64,000 bases of DNA from Bacteroidota bacterium (GTDB lineage Bacteria; Bacteroidota; Bacteroidia; Chitinophagales; LD1), in contig JAFDYQ010000015.1 in the NCBI GenBank assembly GCA_018267365.1, positions 30,358 through 94,357 of the forward strand, given 5' to 3'. The translations under genes were made by a program, and so were the position numbers. Position 1 is the stretch's first letter. Every line of letters starts with the position of its first letter. A model generated the notes under the pieces. It made no database searches. It was not told the DNA's origin and saw nothing but the letters and a program-made list of their open reading frames with translations. Of the stretch, positions 53,234 through 62,898 are shown one piece after another.

Positions 53234-54470
53234 GGGCCGCACTATAGGATGAATGCGACAGGAAGATAAGCAAAAACAAGAGATAGAATACACTACCTAT
53301 CTGCTCCTCCAGAGGGGCCTCCGTGAGAAATGCTGAGAGGAAGATCACGAAGAGCAGGCCCATCAGCCAGCTACCTATGCGCAGGGCGCGTACAAAAGGA
53401 TATATAAAGGCAATAAGGTATGCCAGCAGTCCGAATATACCCGTAGCCGCCCATATCCAGAGAAATTCGTTATGCGGCATTTTGCGGTCATCTTCATTCA
53501 CTATAGATGGGAATAATTCATGCGATACGGCCTTTGACTCAGCTAGCAGGTCACCGGCACCCACGCCGGTCAGAGGGTGTCGCCTTATGATCTCTATACC
53601 TGTGCGCCAGGATGCGATGCGCATAGCGTCAGACATATTGTCTATACGACCGGCCGCCACCTCTCCGGCGGTCCAGCGCATATAGTCTATCTTGCTCTGA
53701 AAACTGGGAATAAGGTGATATAGCGCAAATGGTGCAAGGATGGTGCATAGCGCTATGGCCAGTCCGATAGTGCATCTGTGCGTACGGATAATATAAGCTG
53801 CTGCGTATATAAGAAGACCGGCATATAAGGCTATCCATCCGCTGCGGGATGATAATACGTGTATCACAATGAAGAGAAATATAGCCGGCGACCAAAGTAC
53901 GATAGCGGGCGCCACGCGCTGCTCCCACAGCCGGAGCAGGCAGAAGAATGCAAATACAAGGAGCAGCGTATAGCGTATATGCGAGAAAGGCGTAGGTATG
54001 ATACCCCCCCATTTGATACTCTGTGTAATGGCCTCGTAGTGCAGGACATAGTGTACCATGACAGCAGCTGCGCTCAGCACCATCATCGCACAAAAGGCTA
54101 TGAGTAGCTTGTGAAAAAAGGAAGTATCGAAAAATGGGAAGGCGCAAAAGGCAATGGGCAAAAAAAGGAAAGGCAACTTGATCTGTACAAAAGTCTCCCA
54201 TAGTTGCTTATTATCAGAGTTGATGCCGGATAGCAGAATGGTCAGGAGAAACAGCACATTGATATAATACGCCGGCCGTGAAAAATAGACACGAAGCGTG
54301 CGTCGGATATCAAAGGCCAGTAGGCCATACCCTATCAAACCGATCACACCTATGCTGATCATGGCCCGGGAGAGAGAGAAGCCGGCAAACACCGACAGAC
54401 AAAGCAGGTAAACGATCCATTGATCCCTGCCCTCAGGTAGCACTGTATGTATGACAGTCTTTTGCTGCAA
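53226..54470 (-). CDS. O-antigen ligase / polymerase family membrane protein (Wzy_C)
   Basis: This 414-residue protein has about eleven to twelve hydrophobic helices with the Wzy_C signature region in its second half: ASWRTGIEIIRRHPLTGVGAGDLLAE, followed by the histidine of MPHNEFLWIWAATGIFGLLAYLIAF. Such enzymes join O-antigen to lipid A-core or polymerise repeats at the periplasmic face. The start is a TTG, with no upstream ATG in frame. It diverges from meaB with 23 bases between starts. Confidence 0.85.
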   Translation of the reverse strand: MQQKTVIHTVLPEGRDQWIVYLLCLSVFAGFSLSRAMISIGVIGLIGYGLLAFDIRRTLRVYFSRPAYYINVLFLLTILLSGINSDNKQLWETFVQIKLPFLFLPIAFCAFPFFDTSFFHKLLIAFCAMMVLSAAAVMVHYVLHYEAITQSIKWGGIIPTPFSHIRYTLLLVFAFFCLLRLWEQRVAPAIVLWSPAIFLFIVIHVLSSRSGWIALYAGLLIYAAAYIIRTHRCTIGLAIALCTILAPFALYHLIPSFQSKIDYMRWTAGEVAAGRIDNMSDAMRIASWRTGIEIIRRHPLTGVGAGDLLAESKAVSHELFPSIVNEDDRKMPHNEFLWIWAATGIFGLLAYLIAFIYPFVRALRIGSWLMGLLFVIFLSAFLTEAPLEEQIGSVFYLLFLLIFLSHSSYSAAHD

Positions 54471-54493
54471 ATGTTTTATATTTTCGATACGCT

Positions 54494-55432
54494 ATGCCTC
54501 CACAAAATACGACCATCCTGTCCGATTTTAAAACCCTGGCCCGAACGATTTCTCTCGTAGAAAACGAAGCGGAAGGTTTTGAGTCTATACTGGAGTCGCT
54601 CACACCGCTAGATATACCGGTTATCGGCTTTACCGGCCCGCCCGGTGCAGGCAAGAGTACGCTCCTAAACGCGGTGATCGGATATTTATTGGGCGATGGC
54701 AAGAAGGTGGGTCTTATTCTCGTAGATCCTTCCTCTCCTTTCAATCTGGGAGCGGTGCTGGGCGACAGGCTACGCATGACCGCTCACTTTACCAATCCCA
54801 ACCTTTTCATACGGTCTCTGGCCTCGCGCGGATCACTCGGTGGCCTGAGTGACAAGATCATCGAAGTGGTAGAGGTGATGAAGGCGTATCCATTCGATTA
54901 TATATTTATAGAGACCGTAGGGGTAGGTCAGAGCGAGGTAGAGATAGCGGGTCTGGCAGATACTACCGTAGTGGTACTGGTGCCGGAGGCCGGCGACTCG
55001 GTGCAGGCTATGAAGGCCGGCCTCATGGAGATAGCTGATATCTTTGTGGTCAATAAGGCTGACCGCCCTGAGGCTGAGGCTATGATCAATTTTCTCTCGC
55101 TACAGCTACACATCACCGGCAGAGACTACATCCCGGTGCTGCGTACGGTAGCCGTAGAGTCCAAAGGGGTAAAGGAACTGATCGATGCCTTTCTCCATCT
55201 CACTGCATCCAAGGGGAATGAAGAACGAAAGATCAGCCTTATGACAGACAAAGCCTACAAAATCATCCAGCGGCAAAGGATGAAAGGCTTTGATAAGAAG
55301 GCTTTGCGTGAGTCGCTCGTGCGCTCAGCTGCCCGGAAGGATTTCAGTCTGTATCGGTTCACGCATAGTTATCTCCATGCCCCCAAAGGGACAGAAGCAC
55401 CAAAAGGAGCTGATGAGGGAAGCTTTTTGTAG
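54494..55432 (+). CDS. meaB: Methylmalonyl-CoA mutase-associated GTPase MeaB
   Basis: This 312-residue SIMIBI-class GTPase has the P-loop GFTGPPGAGKST (residues 45-56), LVDPSSPFNLGAVLGDRLRM (switch and Mg2+ region), FIETVGVGQSE and the NKAD specificity motif. MeaB guards and loads adenosylcobalamin-dependent methylmalonyl-CoA mutase. The mutase is not in the window. The gene overlaps the next one by 20 bases. Confidence 0.92.
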   Translation: MPPQNTTILSDFKTLARTISLVENEAEGFESILESLTPLDIPVIGFTGPPGAGKSTLLNAVIGYLLGDGKKVGLILVDPSSPFNLGAVLGDRLRMTAHFTNPNLFIRSLASRGSLGGLSDKIIEVVEVMKAYPFDYIFIETVGVGQSEVEIAGLADTTVVVLVPEAGDSVQAMKAGLMEIADIFVVNKADRPEAEAMINFLSLQLHITGRDYIPVLRTVAVESKGVKELIDAFLHLTASKGNEERKISLMTDKAYKIIQRQRMKGFDKKALRESLVRSAARKDFSLYRFTHSYLHAPKGTEAPKGADEGSFL

Positions 55433-58088
55433 CTTTAGACCGGTCAAATATTCAAATCTATCAGCCTTGAGATCTTTTGCCAGAGTTTTACTACTAGTCT
55501 CTCTCGCCACAGCCATGGGACTTTTCATATCATCCTGCAAGTCGACTAAGATAGCCTATGATGATAAGCACGCCATCCTGCTGGATACGATGCAGATCAC
55601 GGTACCTAAAGAAAATCCATATAGAGCTGCTGCCACCAGGTTTTGTGATCTGGTGCATACCAGACTCGATGTGCGCTTTGACTGGGAGCATCAGTGGCTA
55701 TATGGGCAGGAGCATATCACACTATCTCCTCACTTTTACCCTCAGTCTGATATCCGGCTAGACGCCAAAAACTTAGACCTATACAGGGTGGAGCTGATGA
55801 AAGCTGACGGCAGCAGCACTCCGCTGCGATACACCTACGATACTATGAAGCTGGATGTCAAGCTGGATAGAGAGTACAAAGAGGGAGAGCAGTTCACGCT
55901 CTACATCGATTACAAGTCTAAGCCCAATGAGCGCCACACGGGTGGTTCCGATGCCATACAGGAGGATAAGGGACTTTACTTTATCAATCCGCTCGGTACA
56001 GACTCTGACAAGCCACGCGAGATATGGACGCAGGGAGAGACAGAGTCAAACTCCTACTGGTTTCCTACGCTGGATAAACCCAACTTCAAATGTACCGATG
56101 ACATCTATATCACTGTAGATAAAAAATACACTACCCTATCAAACGGCGTACTGGCCTCTCAGAAAGATAACGGCGATGGTACCCGTACTGACTATTGGAA
56201 GATGGACCTCCCGCACTCTCAGTACCTGGTCATGATGGCCGTAGGAGAATTTGTGGTGACGAAAGATAAGTGGCGCGATAAAGAGGTAAACTACTACATA
56301 GAGCCAAAGTATGCGCCATATACCATGAAGATGTTTGGTGAAACGCCGGCTATGATGGAGTTTTTCTCACAAAAACTTGGCTATGACTATCCCTGGCAGA
56401 AGTACTCTCAGGTAGTAGTGCGCGACTACGTGAGTGGTGCGATGGAGAATACTACTGCTACCCTGCATGGAGAGAACCTTAACCGGACACCACGCCAAAT
56501 GTTGGACGAGGACTATCATGACTACATCTCACATGAGCTGTTTCACCAGTGGTTTGGTGATCTGGTCACAGCCAAGACCTGGAGCAACACCACGATCCAT
56601 GAATCCTTTGCTGACTACAGCGAGTATCTGTGGAATGAACACCGGTATGGCCGCGAGTATGCTGACTGGAAAAACTACCAGGCTTTTGCCAAGTATATGG
56701 CCGATGTGCGGAAAGGTAAAAACTACAACCTCGTGCGCTTTCACTATGATGATCGCGAGGAGGTTTTTGATGCGCACACCTATGAGAAGGGTGGCCGTAT
56801 CCTGCACATGCTGCGCTACGCTGTAGGTGATGATGCCTTCTACAGGTCATTGCAGCTTTTCCTGAAGCGTTATGCCTTTAAAAATACCGAGGTACCTGCG
56901 CTAAGGATGTGCTTTGAGGAGGTGACGGGCCGGGATATGAATTGGTTTTTCGATCAGTGGTATTACAATACCGGTGTCCCGGTGCTGGATTTCAAATACA
57001 GCTACGCCCATGATAGTGTGTATGTGAAAGTCTCGCAAAAGCACAGTACAGAGACACCATTGACCTATCAGTTGCCATTTCGCATAGATATGCACTATGA
57101 TGATATCGTGGTGTCAGAAAATGTGACGCTCACTAAAAGGAAGCAGACTTTTGCCTTTAAGGCGCTGGGCCGCCGGCCCGACCTGATAGATGCGGATGCA
57201 GAGCGGGTATTGCTATGCGAGAAATCAGAGAATAAGACTTTGGCCGAATATGAATTTCAGTATCGTAGAGGGACGCTCTACATGCAGCGCCGCGAGGCAC
57301 TCGACTCCCTGAGGCATGCACAGAAAAATAATACTGCGGTCGCAGCACTGTACAAAGAAGCTTTAAAAGACCACTCGGAAAGTATCCGTACCCTGGCGGT
57401 GAAAAACATCCTGATCACTGATGGCGATAAGGATGGTGTCCTTCCGGCATTGAAAGCCATGCTGGAGACAGACAGCGCTTCACATGTGAGAGCTGCTGTG
57501 CTGGACAAACTGGGCAGGGAGAAAGTGCATCAATATGAATCGGTAGTAGAAAAGGCTCTGGGCGATTCATCTTATCTCGTCGCATCTACAGCACTTCTTA
57601 CGCTGAATAAACTGGATTCGCTCAAGGCACTTCAAGCCATTAAACTCTTTGACAAGGAAAAGGTGTTTGATATAAAAAATGCGATGTACACAGTGGTAGC
57701 GCTGAGCGGGGACTCGGGCTACAATACATATTTCGAAAGGAAATTAAAAGAGGATAAAGGATTTTCAAAGGCTATGCTCATGTATCATTATGCCAATTTT
57801 CTCTGCCGGATGCAGCCTGCTCTGAGTGCTCGTGGCGTAGTGACGATCAAAAAAGAACTACTGGCAGACCAGGAGAAAAATAAGCAGTTGCTCGGTTTTG
57901 GATTGGGTGCACTGGAGCGTATCAAGGAGGCATACGAGCGCGAAAAAGCCGTCTATGAGCAGGTAGCGGACAGTGGTAGCAGGACCAGGGAGAAATATAA
58001 AAGCGCTCTGAAGGCCGAGCTAAAAGAGATCGACAAAGTGATCACCACGGCCAAGGCTGCCATAGAAGAGGTCAAAGCAGCAGAGTGA
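55413..58088 (+). CDS. M1-family zinc aminopeptidase lipoprotein
   Basis: This 891-residue exported enzyme has a lipobox (FISSC near residue 40) after a hydrophobic segment, the exopeptidase motif GAMEN at residues 342-346 and the zinc site HELFH-x18-E at 374-378 and 397. The C-terminal 250 residues are helical repeats, as in M1 enzymes. It trims N-terminal residues from peptides. The frame is open earlier, but the ATG at 55413 follows AAAAGGAG by four bases, an unusually good ribosome-binding site for this genome, and lies within the end of meaB. Confidence 0.9.
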   Translation: MREAFCSFRPVKYSNLSALRSFARVLLLVSLATAMGLFISSCKSTKIAYDDKHAILLDTMQITVPKENPYRAAATRFCDLVHTRLDVRFDWEHQWLYGQEHITLSPHFYPQSDIRLDAKNLDLYRVELMKADGSSTPLRYTYDTMKLDVKLDREYKEGEQFTLYIDYKSKPNERHTGGSDAIQEDKGLYFINPLGTDSDKPREIWTQGETESNSYWFPTLDKPNFKCTDDIYITVDKKYTTLSNGVLASQKDNGDGTRTDYWKMDLPHSQYLVMMAVGEFVVTKDKWRDKEVNYYIEPKYAPYTMKMFGETPAMMEFFSQKLGYDYPWQKYSQVVVRDYVSGAMENTTATLHGENLNRTPRQMLDEDYHDYISHELFHQWFGDLVTAKTWSNTTIHESFADYSEYLWNEHRYGREYADWKNYQAFAKYMADVRKGKNYNLVRFHYDDREEVFDAHTYEKGGRILHMLRYAVGDDAFYRSLQLFLKRYAFKNTEVPALRMCFEEVTGRDMNWFFDQWYYNTGVPVLDFKYSYAHDSVYVKVSQKHSTETPLTYQLPFRIDMHYDDIVVSENVTLTKRKQTFAFKALGRRPDLIDADAERVLLCEKSENKTLAEYEFQYRRGTLYMQRREALDSLRHAQKNNTAVAALYKEALKDHSESIRTLAVKNILITDGDKDGVLPALKAMLETDSASHVRAAVLDKLGREKVHQYESVVEKALGDSSYLVASTALLTLNKLDSLKALQAIKLFDKEKVFDIKNAMYTVVALSGDSGYNTYFERKLKEDKGFSKAMLMYHYANFLCRMQPALSARGVVTIKKELLADQEKNKQLLGFGLGALERIKEAYEREKAVYEQVADSGSRTREKYKSALKAELKEIDKVITTAKAAIEEVKAAE

Positions 58089-61000
58089 TCAGCGCAATAG
58101 CGTTATATTGCCCTTCAGCTTTACGCTCTCTTTATTAATCAGTGTGGCATCTACGGTATATGTATACACCTCCATAGGCTGTGGCTCTCCCCGGTAGATG
58201 CCGTCCCATCCTTTTTTAGAGTCATTGCCCTGGTAGACCAGCTGGCCCCAGCGGTTGTAAATGCGAAAATCCATTGCGATGATCCCTTTGCCTTCCACAA
58301 AGACGATATCATTCACTCCGTCTCCATTTGGCGAGAAGGCGTTAGGCACGCCTATCAGTGGTATAAACCGGATGTAGAGGCTATCACACATTGTATCCCG
58401 GCATGGGGCACCCTGATTGTACACCTCCAGGCACACCACCTGCCAGTCTATAGTATGGTCATAGATATGTGTAGGATTTGTCTCTGCAGAGCTGTCTCCA
58501 TCGCCAAAGTTCCACACCGACGTATTATAGTTCTGGCTGCTATTGGTATAGTCTACCGGCGTCTCAAAGAGGTAGGTATCCATGGTAGTGGTAAAGGAAG
58601 CTATCGGCTGGCCATAGACCGTGATATTTTCGCTCAGCGTATCATACACATCACAGGTGCTGGTATCTATGATAGAGAGCTGCACATTATAGCTGCCATC
58701 AGTAGTGTACAGGTGCGTGGGCGAGTATAGTACAGAGCTTTGGCCGTCGCCAAACTGCCATTGATATGCAGCGGCGGGATTGCTTTGATTGACGAATCCT
58801 TCGGTCTGTCCCAGGCAGATATCTTGCAGCGTGAAGTGCAGTACGACGTTCGGTTTTAGTGTCACAGTGCGGTACATAGAGTCGCGCGGGTGGCAGCGGG
58901 TGGTATCTATAGCCAGCAGTTTGATAGTATAGGTGCCGGGGGTATAATAGTGTTGTGACGGATCTGATAGGGTCGAGCTGTTACCATTGCCAAAGGTCCA
59001 ATAGTACTGAGTGGCGTTGACGCTGTTATTGACCAGTTGTATGGATAGGTCAGAGTCGCAGTCATTCAGCACCTGTACATCAAAGAGGGCATGTACCGAG
59101 TCATCTATCACCACGATAGTAGCATAGTTAGAGTCTATATTCACACAGGCATTGGAGTCTATAGACACACAGAGCACCTGATAGCTACCTACCGGAGAGA
59201 AGGTGTGCTGCACCGGAGAGCCGATAGCCGTATCGCCATCCGGAAAGTACCAGTAATAGTGCGTAGTGAGCAAAGGTGATACGCCGTACATCGTAGCCGT
59301 GAAAGGCACACATCCTATCGTATCAGGCATGGTCACGGATGTCTGCAGCGGGCTGAGGCTGATGATCACGCGAGTGGTATCATATGGGTGGCATATCTTG
59401 GTGCTATCATAGAGTATGTGTGTGATCGTATCATAGGTGCTGCCATGATAGGTGTGGGACACCGTGGCAGCTGTAGAGGTATAGCCATCGCCAAAGTCCC
59501 ACTTTTGCCAGACAGCACCTATATAGGACGAGTGAACGGTCACATCTACCGAGTCGCAGTTATAAAAATGACGAGTGACACTAAATCCGGCGTCGGCAGC
59601 GGAGTCTATGGCTATCACATGCATCACCAGCGTGTCAGTTTTATTGCACGTAGTAGAGTCAAATAGGGTCACGCGCACAGTATAGTGCCCACCGTGAGTA
59701 TAGGTATACACCGGGTCTGCCAGTGCAGAGGTGTCTCCATTGCCAAAATCCCAATGGTAGCTACCGGCAGATGGTGTCGTATTGCCAAAATGTACTGTCA
59801 GAGGGATACAGCCCACCGTATCTGTGGGATTCAGCGTGAGCCGCACGATCGGCGGTGTGATCACTTTTTTCTGATAGGTGGCCTGGAGGTTGCACTTGGT
59901 AGTATCTGTCACTGTCAGCGTCACAGTATAGGAGCCCGCAGTGGCATAGGTATGGACAGCTGTAGGGCTGGCCGTAGATGTAGTACCATCACCAAAATTC
60001 CACAAGTAGTGGGTGGTAGGATAGTTAGTGGTGGTCAGTGTCACATTTCTGGTATAGCAATCCACTACAATGCTATCGCCAAAAAACGCCGACAGGCTGT
60101 CGTTGCGTACCCATACATCTATATAGGCCGTATCTGCAGAGTTGCACTGCGCGGTGTCTGTACCTATGAGGGAGACAAAGTAGTGACCTGTATCTGTATA
60201 TGTATGTACAGGATAAGGCTGTACAGAACTGGTCCCATCGCCAAAGTTCCAGTACAGGTATTGCACATTGCTGGTCTGGGATTGAAACTGTACGGTGAGC
60301 GGCACGCAGCCTGTGGCCCGTGGGGAGGCATTGACATCTACATAGGCGCCTGAGTAGTTCATTTCAAACTTTAGTGCAGAGTAGTTGCAGTTATAGCTGT
60401 TATTGTTTGTAGACCAGGCACCGGGAGTAGCCGGGAAAAGACTATTGCCGCCGCAGCCGGAGCATACAGCGGAGTAGATAGTCCCGTTTTTATCAAAGCG
60501 GCACGTGCCACCATCTACATGCTCTCCCACCTGTGCCCTGCCGCCGTAGAAAGTGCCATATAGTACGCTGGATAACCCGCTGGCAAAAACGATGAAATAC
60601 ATATCGCTGCCATCGGTGCTCGTTTGTACCGCATTGGAGGTGGTAGGCAGGCCGGTAGTATTGCCCGTAGCCGGATTATAAAACTGATTATTGACATTGC
60701 CGCCCCAGCCGGCTACATACACATTATTGCAGTTATCTACCAGAAAGGCAGTGGGAGATATATTGACATAGCCACCACCGGTGCCAAAGGTGGTCGAACG
60801 TATGGAGTTAGTCAGATTAGTATTCAGCACCTGAATGAACTGGCTCGCCCCTGCATGAGAGTAGGCAGCATTGCTCACAGGATACGTACCCAGGGTCTGC
60901 CCGACTATGTATATCTGGTTTTGTCCGTCTATTTCGGCAAAGAAGCACTGATCATGATCATTCGTACCGAGAAAGGTAGAGGCCAGGAGGCTGGAGCCGT

Positions 61001-62597
61001 TATTACTGATCTTGCATACATAGCCGTCACAGTCTCCTCCCAGATAAGATGTGTGTAGGGTACCCCCTGTCGTGCTAAAATCCCTGCTCGCCGTAGGTCC
61101 GGTCACGATCAGGCTGTTGTTATGATCCAGTTTGAGCGAGTAGGCTGCATCTTGTGCTGAGCCACCCAGATAGGAGCACCAGAGCATAGAGGTCAGGTTG
61201 CTGTTCATTTTGAAAACACAACCATCCAGCGCACCACCGGCGTTACGCTGAAAGACCCCGCTGGTCACAGGAAAGTCTCCCGAGTGGGTAGACGAGGCTA
61301 CATATACATTGGACAGGCTGTCCAGTATGATTTCGCCACGTACTTCATCGCCATAGTTATAGGTAAAGAATTCCTCCAGATTGCGGCCATCGTCTTGAGA
61401 GCCGCCCACGTATGTAGATCCGAGCAGGGCAGTCCCGGCAGCGTTCATTTTGGTCACTATGATATCTACATGGCCGTTGTTGCTTCTGTCAAAGGCTCCG
61501 GCAGTGGTAGGATAATCCGTAGAAAGCGTAGAGCCCATGATATAGAGCTCGTTATTTTGGTTGACTATCAGAGAGTGGGGCCAGTCCCATCCATTGCCGC
61601 CCAGATAGGTAGAGTACAGTAGATGCGCCCCGGTAGAGTCAAATTTTGAAATAGCTATATCGCAGGTGTCTCCATTATAGGTGCTGCCTGAGTAGCTGGT
61701 CTGAAAAGCGCCCGCAGTAGTAGGGTAGGTGCCGGGCCCGGACTGCGTATAGACATAGTCGCCATACTCAAATACGATACCACCCGCATAGAAACTTCCA
61801 TGGCTGTCATACGCCGCTGTGAAGCCCCAGTTGTCTGCCGTAGCCCCAGTATAGGAGGCAAAAATAAGCGTAGGATCTATGATCAGTTCCCTGGTACGAT
61901 CATAGCCTCGCGGCAGGTCAAAGGTGACTACCCGGCCGGCTGCATCCAGCCGGTAGCGGCACCTCACCATCTTGATTTTATCTCCATCCTGCTGGTAGGT
62001 CACCGGGGCCAGCTCCGCAAAAGCTCCTACAGTCGTTTTATAAGTCAGGTCGCCACCTTTCAGTGCCATCTCCTCCGCGCCCTCGTACCGCAGCCTGATG
62101 GCAGCAGCATCTGCGCCGGGATGCACGCGAAACTGGTACTTCAGCCGATCGCCGTCTCCGGTCACCTCTGCGTCTATGCCCGGGTATAGATCATGGTATA
62201 CCACCGTGCCGTACATCCTGACCCCTGATGCCCACCGCGCGGGATCGCTGCCCAGATAGTAGTTGCGATAAAATTCCTTTTTTGCCTCTGGCAAAACGGC
62301 GGCATTCATATTGGCCCCGTCAAAGACGATACGCATCAGATGTGCATGGACTGGTGCCGTATTTTTATGCCCATGCTCATGTACTGCATCATTCAGAAAG
62401 AATGTGAGTTTATTCTGCTCCAGTATCAGTTTGCCGTGTTTCAGGTCTCCCATATATTTCACCCATGGTGACCATTGATTCTTATTTTCAGCAAATGACA
62501 GGTCAGATGGCTGAGGCTGCGGTACAGTACTGCCGCCATACGCGCATACCAGTAGAGTGGTCAGCAGGAGCAGCAGTATAGACTTTTTGTATTGCAT
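58089..62597 (-). CDS. Giant SBBP/PKD surface protein with gliding-motility-associated C-terminal domain
   Basis: This 1502-residue secreted protein has a signal peptide (MQYKKSILLLLLTTLLVCAYG). A DUF7948-like N-domain (SFAENKNQWSPWVKYMGDLK) is followed by SBBP-type beta-propeller repeats with KFDSTGAHLLYSTYLGGNGWD-like units, then at least eight PKD domains recognisable by W-x-F-G/P-[DN]-G motifs (residues about 750-1400), and the T9SS type B/gliding-motility C-terminal domain (NAFSPNGDGVNDIVF, IYNRWGQLVYQ). It should be exported by T9SS. The frame extends to a TTG at 62612; the ATG at 62597 heads the signal peptide. Confidence 0.9.
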   Translation of the reverse strand: MQYKKSILLLLLTTLLVCAYGGSTVPQPQPSDLSFAENKNQWSPWVKYMGDLKHGKLILEQNKLTFFLNDAVHEHGHKNTAPVHAHLMRIVFDGANMNAAVLPEAKKEFYRNYYLGSDPARWASGVRMYGTVVYHDLYPGIDAEVTGDGDRLKYQFRVHPGADAAAIRLRYEGAEEMALKGGDLTYKTTVGAFAELAPVTYQQDGDKIKMVRCRYRLDAAGRVVTFDLPRGYDRTRELIIDPTLIFASYTGATADNWGFTAAYDSHGSFYAGGIVFEYGDYVYTQSGPGTYPTTAGAFQTSYSGSTYNGDTCDIAISKFDSTGAHLLYSTYLGGNGWDWPHSLIVNQNNELYIMGSTLSTDYPTTAGAFDRSNNGHVDIIVTKMNAAGTALLGSTYVGGSQDDGRNLEEFFTYNYGDEVRGEIILDSLSNVYVASSTHSGDFPVTSGVFQRNAGGALDGCVFKMNSNLTSMLWCSYLGGSAQDAAYSLKLDHNNSLIVTGPTASRDFSTTGGTLHTSYLGGDCDGYVCKISNNGSSLLASTFLGTNDHDQCFFAEIDGQNQIYIVGQTLGTYPVSNAAYSHAGASQFIQVLNTNLTNSIRSTTFGTGGGYVNISPTAFLVDNCNNVYVAGWGGNVNNQFYNPATGNTTGLPTTSNAVQTSTDGSDMYFIVFASGLSSVLYGTFYGGRAQVGEHVDGGTCRFDKNGTIYSAVCSGCGGNSLFPATPGAWSTNNNSYNCNYSALKFEMNYSGAYVDVNASPRATGCVPLTVQFQSQTSNVQYLYWNFGDGTSSVQPYPVHTYTDTGHYFVSLIGTDTAQCNSADTAYIDVWVRNDSLSAFFGDSIVVDCYTRNVTLTTTNYPTTHYLWNFGDGTTSTASPTAVHTYATAGSYTVTLTVTDTTKCNLQATYQKKVITPPIVRLTLNPTDTVGCIPLTVHFGNTTPSAGSYHWDFGNGDTSALADPVYTYTHGGHYTVRVTLFDSTTCNKTDTLVMHVIAIDSAADAGFSVTRHFYNCDSVDVTVHSSYIGAVWQKWDFGDGYTSTAATVSHTYHGSTYDTITHILYDSTKICHPYDTTRVIISLSPLQTSVTMPDTIGCVPFTATMYGVSPLLTTHYYWYFPDGDTAIGSPVQHTFSPVGSYQVLCVSIDSNACVNIDSNYATIVVIDDSVHALFDVQVLNDCDSDLSIQLVNNSVNATQYYWTFGNGNSSTLSDPSQHYYTPGTYTIKLLAIDTTRCHPRDSMYRTVTLKPNVVLHFTLQDICLGQTEGFVNQSNPAAAYQWQFGDGQSSVLYSPTHLYTTDGSYNVQLSIIDTSTCDVYDTLSENITVYGQPIASFTTTMDTYLFETPVDYTNSSQNYNTSVWNFGDGDSSAETNPTHIYDHTIDWQVVCLEVYNQGAPCRDTMCDSLYIRFIPLIGVPNAFSPNGDGVNDIVFVEGKGIIAMDFRIYNRWGQLVYQGNDSKKGWDGIYRGEPQPMEVYTYTVDATLINKESVKLKGNITLLR

Positions 62598-62898
62598 GTC
62601 GGTATAGGCCAAAGCCAGATAAATTTACACAAACCTCATCAGTAGTTTACTATAGACGGCAAAACTCCCCCTGACGATCCCAAAATCTGACAATAAAGTG
62701 AGAAAGGGGCAACATGTAATTGCAATATCTCAATAAACTGTAGGTCAAGTCTTGTTCATTTAATCATACAGACCCGCGGTCAGTAGACGGACAGCTGTTA
62801 ATAAAAGGAGGCTTCGCCTAAGACTAACTTAACAGACCTTGTGGTGTGATAATATATATTCGCTTTTGCATATTTAGAAAAACCCATAATCTGTCTGC
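62598..62898. other. Divergent intergenic region
   Basis: This 301-bp gap lies between the giant PKD gene and the collagen-like gene and must hold both promoters. AT-rich stretches and a small AGGC/GCCT hairpin (near 62810) are visible; no exact TAnnTTTG box was found. No ORF of note occurs. Confidence 0.5.

Noticed and set aside
58455..60353. Several plus-strand ORFs opposite the PKD repeats
   Set aside because: They mirror the repeated PKD codons of the minus-strand gene and carry no domain.
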